The notes: generated from the letters alone by a model not told the origin. Positions 21,925 to 30,457 are shown, counted from the stretch's first letter. The stretch is DNA of 39,693 nt from Bacteroidales bacterium (GCA_030524765.1 JAUNGA010000015.1:1-39693); one strand, 5' to 3'. Numbers and translations are program-made.

Positions 21925-24152
21925 ATAAGTTTGTGACCCTGGCGGCAGCAATGCTGACCGCCGTTGCCGCCGTGGCCCAGGTGCCCGTCTACATGGATGA
22001 GACCCGGCCGATCGACGAGCGTGTCGAGGATGCACTCTCGCGCATGACCACTGCCGAGAAAGCAGGTCTGCTGCATGCCCAGAGCAAGTTCAGCTCGCGT
22101 GGCGTGCAACGTCTGGGTATCCCGGAATTATGGTGTACCGACGGCCCCCACGGCATACGCCCCGAGGTGCTCTGGGACGAATGGGATCAGGCCGGATGGA
22201 CCAATGACTCTTGCGTGGCTTTCCCGGCATTGGCCGCGCTGGCCGCATCGTGGAACCCCGAAATGTCGGCTCTCTACGGCAAATCAATCGGCGAGGAGGC
22301 TCGCTACCGTGAGAAAGACGTGCTGCTCGGTCCCGGCGTGAACATCTACCGCACCCCCCTCAACGGCCGAAATTTCGAGTATATGGGCGAAGATCCCTAT
22401 CTGGCATCACGCATGGTGGTGCCCTACATCAAGGGCGTGCAGGACAACGGTGTGGCTGCCTGCGTCAAACATTATGCGCTCAACAATCAGGAGCTCAACC
22501 GCCACACCACCAATGTGATCGTTGACGACCGCACGCTCTACGAAATCTATCTGCCTGCCTTCAAGGCTGCCGTGCAAGACGGCGGCGCATGGTCGATAAT
22601 GGGAGCATACAATCTCTACGAAGACCGCCACCTGTGTCATAATACCCGGCTGCTCAAAGATATCCTCAAAGGCGAATGGGGCTTTGACGGCGCTGTAATC
22701 AGCGACTGGGGCGGCGTACACGACACCTCCGAGGCTGCCGAGGGCGGCATGGACCTCGAGTATGGCAGCTGGACAAACGGTCTGAGCAGCGGTGCCAGCA
22801 ATGCCTACGACAACTACTATCTCGCCGATCCATATCTTGCTCTGCTCGAATCGGGCAAGGCATCAGAGGACGAGCTCAACGATAAGGCACGACGGGTGCT
22901 GCGACTGATATTCCGCACGGCCATGCGCCGCGACAAACCCTTCGGAGCCCTTTGCAGCGAAGACCATTATGCAGCCGCCCGCCGCATCGGCGACGAGAGC
23001 ATAGTGCTGCTGCGCAACGAAGGATCGTTGCTGCCCATCGATCCGGCCAAGTCGCCCAATATCCTTGTCGTGGGTGAGAACGCCGTCAAGATGATGACCG
23101 TGGGCGGTGGCAGCTCGTCGCTCAAGGTACAGCGCGAGATCTCGCCTCTCGACGGTATCCGTGCCATGGCCGGCGATCCTTCAAAGGTCAAGTATGCCCG
23201 CGGTTATGTGGGTGATGTCACCGGCGAGTACAACGGTGTCGTGACAGGTCAGGACCTCAAGGACGACCGCACACCGGCCCAGCTGATCGCCGAGGCTGTC
23301 GATATGGCCCGCGATGCCGACTATGTGATATTTGTGGGCGGTCTCAACAAGAGTGCCCACCAGGATTGCGAGGATAGCGACCGTGCGGGTCTTGAGCTGC
23401 CTTACGGTCAGGATGACGTGATACGCGCCCTTGCCGCCGCAAATAAAAATCTGATTGTGGTCAACGTGAGCGGCAATGCCGTGGCGATGCCCTGGGCCAA
23501 AGACGTGCCGGCCATCATGCAGGCGTGGTTCCTCGGTTCAGAGGCCGGCAACTCGATCGCCGACGTGATCTATGGCCGTGTCAACCCCTCGGGCAAACTG
23601 CCGTTCACCTTCCCCGTAAAGCTCGGCGACGTGGCTGCGCACAATTTCGGCGAGAAAGCATATCCCGGCATCAAACGTGCCGATTCGCCCATCCTCGACG
23701 AGAGCTATGACGAGGGCGTGCTTGTGGGCTACCGCTGGCACGACACACGCAAGGTAAAACCGCTGTTTGCATTCGGCCACGGCCTGAGCTACACGACATT
23801 CGACTACGGTAAGATCACAGCCGACCGCAAGCACATGGCCGCCGGCGACTCGATCACATTCACCGTTCCCGTGACCAACACCGGCAAGGTGGCAGGTGCC
23901 GAGACCGTGCAGCTCTATATATCAGACAGCAAGGCCTCAGTGTTGCGTCCCGCCAAAGAACTCAAGGGCTTTGCCAAAGTGTGGCTCGAGCCCGGCGAGA
24001 CCCGCGATGTGACCTTCACCATCGGCAAAGACGCGCTGAGCTACTTCGACGCCGACCGCCACGAGTGGGTGGCCGAGCCCGGCGAATTCAAGGCTCACGC
24101 AGCCGCCTCGGCAGCCGACGTGCGTTCGACCGTCGCTTTCCATCTCGACTGA
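21921..24152 (+). CDS. GH3 beta-glucosidase, periplasmic
   Basis: 743 residues if translation begins at the ATG at 21921, which forms an ATGA overlap with the GH5 stop; ATG 21915 (two residues longer) is the alternative. Signal peptide MNKFVTLAAAMLTAVAAVA|Q leaves an N-terminal Gln and no lipobox, so the enzyme is probably periplasmic. GH3 N-domain: WCTDGPHGIR, KHYALNNQE, nucleophile D262 in VISDWGG. C-domain: VVGENAVKMMTVGGGSS, acid/base E484 in CEDSDRAGLELP. A fibronectin type III-like domain closes the protein (NTGKVAGAETVQLYI to the end). It would release glucose from imported beta-gluco-oligosaccharides. A strong terminator follows. Confidence 0.95.
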   Translation: MNKFVTLAAAMLTAVAAVAQVPVYMDETRPIDERVEDALSRMTTAEKAGLLHAQSKFSSRGVQRLGIPELWCTDGPHGIRPEVLWDEWDQAGWTNDSCVAFPALAALAASWNPEMSALYGKSIGEEARYREKDVLLGPGVNIYRTPLNGRNFEYMGEDPYLASRMVVPYIKGVQDNGVAACVKHYALNNQELNRHTTNVIVDDRTLYEIYLPAFKAAVQDGGAWSIMGAYNLYEDRHLCHNTRLLKDILKGEWGFDGAVISDWGGVHDTSEAAEGGMDLEYGSWTNGLSSGASNAYDNYYLADPYLALLESGKASEDELNDKARRVLRLIFRTAMRRDKPFGALCSEDHYAAARRIGDESIVLLRNEGSLLPIDPAKSPNILVVGENAVKMMTVGGGSSSLKVQREISPLDGIRAMAGDPSKVKYARGYVGDVTGEYNGVVTGQDLKDDRTPAQLIAEAVDMARDADYVIFVGGLNKSAHQDCEDSDRAGLELPYGQDDVIRALAAANKNLIVVNVSGNAVAMPWAKDVPAIMQAWFLGSEAGNSIADVIYGRVNPSGKLPFTFPVKLGDVAAHNFGEKAYPGIKRADSPILDESYDEGVLVGYRWHDTRKVKPLFAFGHGLSYTTFDYGKITADRKHMAAGDSITFTVPVTNTGKVAGAETVQLYISDSKASVLRPAKELKGFAKVWLEPGETRDVTFTIGKDALSYFDADRHEWVAEPGEFKAHAAASAADVRSTVAFHLD

Positions 24153-24163
24153 TACACATATTC

Positions 24164-24217
24164 ACCATAAAAGCGAGTGCCATCCCCTCTCTCGGGGATG
24201 GCACTCGCTTTTATGGT
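24164..24217. terminator. bidirectional terminator between GH3 and DUF2807 genes
   Basis: A perfect 24-bp inverted repeat: arms 24164-24187 and 24194-24217, loop TCTCTC. The arms begin ACCATAAAAGCGAG and end CTCGCTTTTATGGT, so both strands carry a GC stem flanked by A/U runs. It lies between convergent genes (GH3 stop 24152, DUF2807 stop 24226) and ends the PUL transcript. Confidence 0.9.
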
Positions 24218-24225
24218 TGTGACTG

Positions 24226-24927
24226 TTATCGGGCGTTGCTGATACGGCCCAGATTGGTCGTCTGACTGTCGAGCCGGGCGACGTTGGCGTTGATCTCGGC
24301 ATTGTTTGAGGCGTTGGCCGTGCCGTGGGCCGCTTTAAAGCCTGATGCATTGATCTCGGCGTTGTTGTAGGCCGAATAGATTATTGATGTGGCCGAGCCG
24401 TCGAGGTCGATCTGAGCGTTGTTGTAGGCTGTCGCGGTTATGTCGCCTGCCGATAGGTCGCGCATACTGACCGTGCCGTTGTTGTAGGCCGATATGTCGG
24501 TTTTGTCGGCTTTTATGTTGCGGTCAAAGCTGATTATGCTGTTGTTGTAGACATTCACGTCGAGACGTGCCATGTCGAGGGCGCCGGTGATGCGGATCTC
24601 GGCGTTGTTCATGCCCGTGTAGCTCTTGATGGCAGGCGACGTGAGATTGATCCTGATGGTTTCGTTGTTGAGACCGTCAGCCTTGATGGTGAGAACCGAG
24701 CCTTTTACGATCATATCAAGACATGATTTCGCCTTGTCGGATGCCTCGATGGTATATGATGTCCCGGCTCCGGGAGTGTATGTGACCTTGATGTTGTTGG
24801 CGACAACGATCTGGTCAAACGACTTGTCGACCGATATGGTCCCGTGTCTGTCGACAGATGATGCACACGATGTGATCGCCGGGAGGATAAGGAGGAGAGT
24901 GGAGATGAGAGTGATGGTTTTGTTCAT
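24226..24927 (-). CDS. DUF2807 (GIN domain) lipoprotein with YNN repeats
   Basis: 233 residues from ATG 24927. The longer in-frame start upstream runs through the tRNA-Leu gene and is rejected. Lipoprotein signal ends LPAITSC (Cys21). The body is a DUF2807 head-GIN domain (FDQIVVANNIKVTYTPG, LTIKADGL), then a repeated pattern with an Asn pair every 18-24 residues: MNNAEI, VYNNSI, AYNNGT, AYNNAQI, AYNNAEI, SNNAEI. This is typical of a right-handed beta-solenoid with stacked Asn. Localised to the cell envelope; function unknown. No clear TAnnTTTG box was found upstream. Confidence 0.85.
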   Translation of the reverse strand: MNKTITLISTLLLILPAITSCASSVDRHGTISVDKSFDQIVVANNIKVTYTPGAGTSYTIEASDKAKSCLDMIVKGSVLTIKADGLNNETIRINLTSPAIKSYTGMNNAEIRITGALDMARLDVNVYNNSIISFDRNIKADKTDISAYNNGTVSMRDLSAGDITATAYNNAQIDLDGSATSIIYSAYNNAEINASGFKAAHGTANASNNAEINANVARLDSQTTNLGRISNAR

Positions 24928-25006
24928 AATGATGGACTTTTTTATATTAGACGCATCAATGGCTGAAATATGACAACCGCCACCCGAAAAAATCTGTTGA
25001 TCCGCA

Positions 25007-25043
25007 AAATAAAAACAGCGGCAAAACAATTTTGTGCCGCTGT
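25007..25043 (-). terminator. terminator of tRNA-Leu
   Basis: ACAGCGGC (25015-25022) and GCCGCTGT (25036-25043) form an 8-bp stem; on the minus strand it is followed by TTTTATTTT. It begins 4 nt after the tRNA 3' end. Confidence 0.8.
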
Positions 25044-25046
25044 GGG

Positions 25047-25128
25047 TGCCCGGACCCGGGCTCGAACCGGGATGGATTGCTCCAACGGTGTTTGAGACCG
25101 TCGCGTCTACCGATTCCGCCATCCGGGC
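25047..25128 (-). tRNA. tRNA-Leu (CAA)
   Basis: 82 nt on the minus strand, from GCCCGGA to TCCGGGC plus discriminator A. D-arm GGCGGAATCGGTAGACGC, anticodon stem ACGGT/ACCGT around CTCAAAC gives anticodon CAA (codon UUG). It has a long class II variable arm (TGGAGCAATCCA) and T-arm CCCGG/CCGGG with TTCGAGC. CCA is not encoded (CCC follows). Promoter upstream and terminator downstream are both visible. Confidence 0.95.
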
Positions 25129-25141
25129 ATGGTAGATGTTG

Positions 25142-25171
25142 CAAAGGTACGACTTTTTGACGAGTGTGCAA
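25142..25171 (-). promoter_or_regulatory. promoter of tRNA-Leu
   Basis: Minus strand: TTG (25171-25169), a 19-nt spacer, TACCTTTG (25149-25142), a full TAnnTTTG match ending 14 nt before the tRNA 5' end. It is divergent from the rlmN promoter. Confidence 0.75.
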
Positions 25172-25188
25172 GCGTTTTTTGGTCATAA

Positions 25189-25222
25189 TTGGCTCGGGAA
25201 TGTTTTTTTTGTCGTATTTTTG
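25189..25222 (+). promoter_or_regulatory. promoter of the rlmN operon
   Basis: TTG (25189-25191) and TATTTTTG (25215-25222), a full TAnnTTTG match; the spacer is 23 nt, on the long side. The leader is about 10 nt to ATG 25238. Confidence 0.6.
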
Positions 25223-25237
25223 TAAAAAATTATCGAC

Positions 25238-26287
25238 ATGGAAGCATTATCGCCGCGCCCGTTGATCGGGCTCACTCTTGAAGGTCTGCGCGAGGTGGCC
25301 GCATCGGTCGGCCTCAAGCCGTTTGCCGCCAAACAGATGGCTGCGTGGCTCTATCAGCGTGGTGTGACGTCGGTGGATGAGATGACCGATCTGTCGAAGG
25401 TTGCCCGCGAGCGTCTGAAAGCCGACGGGTGGACCGTGGGGCGCGAGGCTCCGAAGACTGAGGCTGTCAGCAGCGACGGTACGGCCAAGTATCTCTTCGA
25501 GGGTGCGGGCGGACGTGATGTCGAGGCGGTGTTTATTCCCGACCGCGACCGCGCTACGCTGTGTGTGTCGTCGCAGGCGGGCTGCAAGATGCGGTGTGCG
25601 TTCTGCATGACGGGCCGTCAAGGCTTCCACGGCAACCTGTCTGTGGCTCAGATCATCAACCAGGTGCTGTCGGTGCCGCGTTCGGCCGATCTGACCAATA
25701 TCGTGTTTATGGGCATGGGCGAGCCAACCGACAATCTGCCTGCCGTGCTTGCCGCGATAGAGATACTGACGGCGCCGTGGGGCATGGGCTGGAGCCCCAA
25801 ACGCATCACGGTGTCGACCATAGGCAATCTGCCCGGGCTGCGCACGTTGCTCGACACAACACGTGTGCATATAGCCATCAGCGTACACTCTCCCTTTGCC
25901 GAGGAGCGCGCGGGCATCATGCTTGTAGAGCGTGCGTGGCCGGTGCGCGATGTGGCCGAGTTGCTGCGTGGATATGATTTCGCCCATCAGCGGCGCCTGT
26001 CGGTTGAGTATATCATGTGGCGCGGATTCAACGACGATATGCGCCATGCCGATGCGCTGGCGCGGCTGTTCAGAGGCACGTCGGCACGTGTCAATCTGAT
26101 ACGATTCCATGCCATACCCGGCGTTGAGATGCAGCCGGCGGCCAAGGCTGTGATGGAGGCTTTCCGCGACCGGCTCAACGAGGCCGGAGTGACTGCCACG
26201 ATAAGGGCTTCGCGAGGCGAGGACATTGACGCCGCATGCGGTATGCTTGCAGGCAAGGAGCGCCCCGTAGGCCAATCTGATACATGA
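25238..26287 (+). CDS. rlmN: dual-specificity 23S rRNA/tRNA adenine-C2 methyltransferase RlmN
   Basis: 349 residues. Radical SAM cluster motif C116-x3-C120-x2-C123 (CKMRCAFC), and the second catalytic Cys334 in RGEDIDAACGMLAG, the residue methylated during RlmN/Cfr catalysis. QAGC before the motif and FMGMGEPTDN after it are RlmN signatures. It methylates A2503 of 23S rRNA and A37 of some tRNAs. N-terminal helical domain (MEALSPRPLIGLTLEGLREV) is standard for the family. First gene of a plus-strand operon; pdxA begins 26 nt later. Confidence 0.95.
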   Translation: MEALSPRPLIGLTLEGLREVAASVGLKPFAAKQMAAWLYQRGVTSVDEMTDLSKVARERLKADGWTVGREAPKTEAVSSDGTAKYLFEGAGGRDVEAVFIPDRDRATLCVSSQAGCKMRCAFCMTGRQGFHGNLSVAQIINQVLSVPRSADLTNIVFMGMGEPTDNLPAVLAAIEILTAPWGMGWSPKRITVSTIGNLPGLRTLLDTTRVHIAISVHSPFAEERAGIMLVERAWPVRDVAELLRGYDFAHQRRLSVEYIMWRGFNDDMRHADALARLFRGTSARVNLIRFHAIPGVEMQPAAKAVMEAFRDRLNEAGVTATIRASRGEDIDAACGMLAGKERPVGQSDT

Positions 26288-26313
26288 ACCAATAAATCAC
26301 TTAAAAATATTTT

Positions 26314-27402
26314 ATGTCAGACAAGATAAAGGTGGGAATCACCCACGGAGATATAAACGGCGTTGGCTACGAGATCATACTCAAAGTGCTCGAAGACAAC
26401 CGTCTGCTCGAGCTGTGCACCCCTGTGGTGTATGGCTCGGCCAAGATCGCGGCTGCCTATCGCAAGGCGCTGCAGATGCCCAATGTGCCGATGACGCAGG
26501 TGGCGTCGGGCGCAGAGGCCCGCGAGGGTGTCAACAATATCGTCAATGTGGTGGGCGAGGACGTGCGCCCCGAGCCCGGCGTCTCAAACGCCGAGGCAGG
26601 CAAGGCCGCTTTCGCTGCTCTTGAAGCCGCTGTGAGCGATCTGCAGCATGGCCATATCGACGTGCTGGTGACTGCCCCCATCAACAAGGCCAACATACAG
26701 AGCGAGACATTTACTTTTCCGGGTCACACCGAATATCTCGAGTCGGTGACCGCCGAGAACGGCGCGCACGCGCTGATGATATTGTGCAACTCGGCCATGC
26801 GTGTGGCCCTGATGACCACCCACATGCCGCTGCGCAAAGTGGCCGATTCGATCACAAAAGATGATATAGTGACCAAACTGCAGGTGTTCAACCGCTCGCT
26901 GCAGCGGGATTTCGGCGTCAGCTCGCCGCGCATAGCCGTGCTGTCGCTCAATCCTCACGCCGGCGATGACGGTCTGTTAGGCAGCGAGGAGAAAGAGATA
27001 ATCGAGCCGGCGCTTGCCGAGGCGCGCGACCGTAAGATACTGGCTTTCGGCCCTTATGCGGCCGACGGATTTTTCGGCGCGGGACGTTTTGTCAAGTTTG
27101 ACGGTATATTGGCGATGTATCACGACCAGGGTCTGGCTCCGTTCAAGGCTCTTGCTATGGAGTCGGGCATCAATTTCACGGCGGGTCTGCCCATCGTGCG
27201 CACGTCGCCCGATCACGGTACGGGATATGACATCGCCGGACGTGGCGAGGCGTCGCCCGAGTCGCTGCGCAATGCCATCTATGCCGCCATCGACATATAC
27301 CGCAACCGCAGGAGTTTTGACGAGGCCTACCGCTCGCCGCTGCGCAAGCAGTATTACGAGAAGGGCTCTGACAATGTGAAACTCGATCTTACCGGCGAAT
27401 AA
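26314..27402 (+). CDS. pdxA: 4-hydroxythreonine-4-phosphate dehydrogenase
   Basis: 362 residues. PdxA signatures in order: VGITHGDINGVGYEIILK at the start (PdxA proteins usually have GDPAGIG here), VTAPINKANIQ, FPGHTEYLE with a metal-ligand His, LNPHAGDDGLLG, AMYHDQGLAPFKAL with another metal-ligand His, and RTSPDHGTGYDIAGRGEA. It oxidises 4-phosphohydroxy-L-threonine in the DXP-dependent pyridoxal phosphate pathway, cytosolic. Its TAA shares one base with the ATG of the following glutaminyl cyclase gene (TAATG), so translation is probably coupled. Confidence 0.95.
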   Translation: MSDKIKVGITHGDINGVGYEIILKVLEDNRLLELCTPVVYGSAKIAAAYRKALQMPNVPMTQVASGAEAREGVNNIVNVVGEDVRPEPGVSNAEAGKAAFAALEAAVSDLQHGHIDVLVTAPINKANIQSETFTFPGHTEYLESVTAENGAHALMILCNSAMRVALMTTHMPLRKVADSITKDDIVTKLQVFNRSLQRDFGVSSPRIAVLSLNPHAGDDGLLGSEEKEIIEPALAEARDRKILAFGPYAADGFFGAGRFVKFDGILAMYHDQGLAPFKALAMESGINFTAGLPIVRTSPDHGTGYDIAGRGEASPESLRNAIYAAIDIYRNRRSFDEAYRSPLRKQYYEKGSDNVKLDLTGE

Positions 27403-28412
27403 TGAGCTTGCTCACCAAGATATTACCGCTGATGGCAGCCTGTGGCGCCTGCCTGCTGTCGTGCTCGGGAAAGACCGGCACGGCGTCACGGCCGACGGCC
27501 GATGCGACGCCGGCGCTCGAGGAGCGTGGCGCATTCTCGGCCGACTCGGCCTATGCACAGGTCGTGCGTCAGGTCGCTCTGGGGCCGCGGACACCCGGAT
27601 CAGAAGCCCACGGCCGGTGTGCCGACATGCTCGAGCAGACATTGCGCCGCTATGGCGCCGACACGGTGGTGTCGCTGCGCGGCGAGGCCACGGCATGGGA
27701 CGGTACAGTGCTGCCGGTGCGTAATATCTGGGCGAGGTACAATATTGCCGCGCCGTCGCGTATATTGCTTGTGGCGCATTATGATACACGTCCGTGGGCT
27801 GACCGCGATGCCGACGAGGCCAATCACAATACGCCCATCGACGGAGCCAACGACGGCGCGTCGGGTGTGGCTGTGATACTCGAGATCGCCCGCAATCTGG
27901 GTCTTAGGGCTCCGGAAGTCGGCGTGGACATACTGTTGACCGACTGTGAGGACTCCGGGACACCTGCCGGCCATGATACCGGCGCTGACGAAGACAGCTG
28001 GTGTCTGGGCACACAGCTGTTTGCCGACAATCTGCCCTATGCGGCCGCCGAGCGCCCGCGCATGGGCATACTGCTCGATATGGTGGGCGGCCGCGACGCC
28101 CGCTTTCACCGCGAGTATTTCTCGGCCCGGCGCGCACCGGCGGCGACCGACAAGGTGTGGGCCATGGCCGCACGCATGGGGCTGGGCGACAGATTCCCGG
28201 ATGCGGTCGGGGGCGCCATCACCGATGATCACCTGCCGCTGATAGCGGCGGGTATTCCCACAACCGACATAATCGAAAGCGCCAATGCCGTCACGGGCTC
28301 GTTTGCCCCGACGTGGCACACGCTCGACGACAATATCGACCATATCGACCGTGAGTCGCTGTCAGCGGCCGGCCGAGTGGTGCTCAATGTAATTTATTAC
28401 GAGAAACCATGA
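27402..28412 (+). CDS. M28-family glutaminyl-peptide cyclotransferase, lipoprotein
   Basis: 336 residues. Lipoprotein signal ends ACLLSC (Cys21). The M28 zinc-peptidase-like domain carries VAHYDTRPW (zinc His), PIDGANDGASG (zinc Asp), TDCEDSG (acidic catalytic pair), LLDMVGGRD and TWHTLDDNIDHID (last zinc His). The AHYDTRP and WHTLDDN contexts are those of glutaminyl cyclases, which convert N-terminal Gln to pyroglutamate, rather than of aminopeptidases. Periplasm-facing in Bacteroidetes, it would act on exported proteins whose signal peptides are cleaved just before Gln. Start and stop overlap both neighbours (TAATG and ATGA). Confidence 0.88.
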   Translation: MSLLTKILPLMAACGACLLSCSGKTGTASRPTADATPALEERGAFSADSAYAQVVRQVALGPRTPGSEAHGRCADMLEQTLRRYGADTVVSLRGEATAWDGTVLPVRNIWARYNIAAPSRILLVAHYDTRPWADRDADEANHNTPIDGANDGASGVAVILEIARNLGLRAPEVGVDILLTDCEDSGTPAGHDTGADEDSWCLGTQLFADNLPYAAAERPRMGILLDMVGGRDARFHREYFSARRAPAATDKVWAMAARMGLGDRFPDAVGGAITDDHLPLIAAGIPTTDIIESANAVTGSFAPTWHTLDDNIDHIDRESLSAAGRVVLNVIYYEKP

Positions 28413-28843
28413 CAATCGAAGAAAAACAAAGAGAGATAACAGACGAATTCGCAGACATCGACGAATGGCTCGACCGCTATGCGATGATAATCGATCTTGG
28501 CAACCAGCTGCCGCCCATCGACGAGCGACTCAAGACGCCCGAGCATCTGATCGAGGGCTGCCAGAGCCGCGTGTGGCTTAACGCCGAGCTGCGCGACGGC
28601 AAGGTATATTTCACAGCCGACTCTGACGCGATCATCGTCAAGGGCATCATATCGCTGCTGGTGAGCGTGCTTGACGGCCACACACCTGACGAGATACTGG
28701 GCGCCGACCTGCATTTTATCGATGATATCGGTCTGGGCGAGCATCTGTCGCCCACACGGTCTAACGGCCTGCTGGCGATGGTCAAGCAGATGCGTATGTA
28801 TGCTCTGGCGTTCAAGACCCTACAGGAAAAACAAAATCACTAA
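28409..28843 (+). CDS. sufE: SufE family cysteine-desulfurase partner
   Basis: 144 residues, standard SufE length. The persulfide-accepting cysteine is C51 in IEGCQSRVWL, the same position as in E. coli SufE. It takes sulfur from a SufS-type desulfurase for Fe-S cluster assembly in the cytosol. No sufS, sufB, sufC or sufD is near, so the protein acts in trans. Its ATG overlaps the cyclase stop by 4 nt. Confidence 0.93.
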   Translation: MTIEEKQREITDEFADIDEWLDRYAMIIDLGNQLPPIDERLKTPEHLIEGCQSRVWLNAELRDGKVYFTADSDAIIVKGIISLLVSVLDGHTPDEILGADLHFIDDIGLGEHLSPTRSNGLLAMVKQMRMYALAFKTLQEKQNH

Positions 28844-28856
28844 TCCTCAAAATACT

Positions 28857-30431
28857 ATGTTCAAAGATCAACCCAAGGGACTAATCCCCGCAGCTCTGAG
28901 CAACATGGGCGAGCGATTCGGCTACTATATCATGAATGCCGTGCTCGTGCTGTTTCTCTGCTCGAAGTTCGGCCTGAGCGACGAGACCAGTGCACTCATC
29001 TACTCGTTTTTCTATGCGGGTATCTACATCCTGAGCCTTGTCGGCGGCTATATCGCAGACAAGACACAAAACTACAAAGGCACGATTATCAAGGGCCTGA
29101 TAGTGATGTCGCTGGGCTATGCGATACTGGCCGTGCCCATCCTGTCGACGTCAGACAATATCAGCTGGCTGCTGCCGCTGACGTGCTTCGCTCTGTTTCT
29201 GATCGCATTCGGCAACGGCCTCTTCAAGGGCAACCTGCAGGCGATTGTAGGTCAGCTCTATGACAATCCCCGTTATGCCGCCAAGCGCGACTCGGGATTT
29301 CAGATCTTCTATGTATTTATCAATGTGGGCGGTCTGATCGCTCCGTTTGTGGCCCCGATGCTGCGCTCGTGGTGGCTGGGTGTACACAATCTTACCTATA
29401 ATGCCAATCTGCCCGCTCTGGCGCACGAATATCTGTCGATCGGCGACAACATGAATATGGAGAACGCCAACAACCTCTATGCTCTTGTGACGCAGGTAGG
29501 CGGCGATGCCGCAGGCGACATCTCGGCATTCTGCACACAGTATCTCGACGTGTTCAATACCGGTATCCACTACTCGTTTATCGCATCGATCGTGGCCATG
29601 CTCATCTCGCTGGTGATCTTTGTATGCTTTAAGAACGGTCTGCCCAATCCGCCCAAGAAAGAGGCCGCCGAGGCAGTCAACTATACCGAGGCCGAGAAAA
29701 TGGCCATGGCCAAAGAGATCAAGCAGCGCATGTATGCTCTGTTTGCCGTGCTGGGCATCGCGATCTTCTTCTGGTTCTCATTCCATCAGAACGGTACGTC
29801 GCTGTCGCTTTTCGCCCGTGACTTTGTCAAGACCGATGCCGTGGCACCCGAAATCTGGCAGGCTGTCAACCCGTTCTTTGTGATTGTGCTGACCCCGCTG
29901 GTGATGCTGCTTTTCGGCCGTATGGCCCGCCGGGGCAAAGAGATCTCCACTCCGCGCAAGATCGGTATCGGCATGGGTATCGCCGGTTTGGCATATCTTT
30001 TCCTGATGGTCTACAGTCTGGTGATGGACTATCCGTCGGCACAGGACTTCCTCAAACTCGACCCGACCACCTCTGCGGCTCTCAAGAGCGGCTGGTGGAT
30101 CATGTTTGTGATCTATTTCTTCCTGACCGTAGCCGAGCTGTTTATCTCGCCGCTGGGCCTGTCGTTCGTGTCTAAGGTCGCACCTAAAAACATGCAGGGC
30201 CTCTGTCAGGGTCTGTGGCTCGGTGCCACAGCCGTGGGCAATCTGCTGCTGTGGATCGGCCCGCTGATGTACAACGCATGGCCTATCTGGGAGGCATGGG
30301 GCGTATTCCTCGCCGTGTGTCTGATCTCGATGGGTGTGATGTTCGGCATGGTCAAGTGGCTCGAGCGCGTGACCGCCTCGCAGCCCGAACCGGTCAAGGA
30401 GGCCGTAGCCGACGAGGCTGATTCGATCTGA
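28857..30431 (+). CDS. POT/PTR family peptide transporter (MFS)
   Basis: 524 residues from ATG 28857 (MFKDQPKGLIPAAL), 13 nt after sufE; a longer in-frame start inside sufE is rejected. About 12-14 hydrophobic helices. POT motifs: GGYIADKTQNYKG in the TM2-TM3 loop and FQIFYVFINVGGLIAPF in TM5. In the TM1 ExxERFxYY motif the first Glu is Asn16 (NMGERFGYY), while E19 and R20 are kept; this Glu matters for proton coupling in studied members. Probable di/tripeptide importer of the inner membrane. Last gene of the operon. Confidence 0.88.
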   Translation: MFKDQPKGLIPAALSNMGERFGYYIMNAVLVLFLCSKFGLSDETSALIYSFFYAGIYILSLVGGYIADKTQNYKGTIIKGLIVMSLGYAILAVPILSTSDNISWLLPLTCFALFLIAFGNGLFKGNLQAIVGQLYDNPRYAAKRDSGFQIFYVFINVGGLIAPFVAPMLRSWWLGVHNLTYNANLPALAHEYLSIGDNMNMENANNLYALVTQVGGDAAGDISAFCTQYLDVFNTGIHYSFIASIVAMLISLVIFVCFKNGLPNPPKKEAAEAVNYTEAEKMAMAKEIKQRMYALFAVLGIAIFFWFSFHQNGTSLSLFARDFVKTDAVAPEIWQAVNPFFVIVLTPLVMLLFGRMARRGKEISTPRKIGIGMGIAGLAYLFLMVYSLVMDYPSAQDFLKLDPTTSAALKSGWWIMFVIYFFLTVAELFISPLGLSFVSKVAPKNMQGLCQGLWLGATAVGNLLLWIGPLMYNAWPIWEAWGVFLAVCLISMGVMFGMVKWLERVTASQPEPVKEAVADEADSI

Positions 30432-30457
30432 CCGGCTGTCATAGCACAAAAATAAAA

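Noticed and set aside
24226-24650. Regular short repeats on the minus strand as a CRISPR array
   Set aside because: The repeats are in-frame codons for YNN motifs with variable spacing and are explained by the DUF2807 protein.
24928-25122. N-terminal extension of the DUF2807 gene
   Set aside because: It runs through the tRNA-Leu gene; the ATG at 24927 begins a proper lipoprotein signal.
25247-26275. 342-codon minus-strand frame opposite rlmN
   Set aside because: RlmN on the plus strand has all catalytic motifs and a promoter; the antisense translation is Arg/His-rich with no domain.
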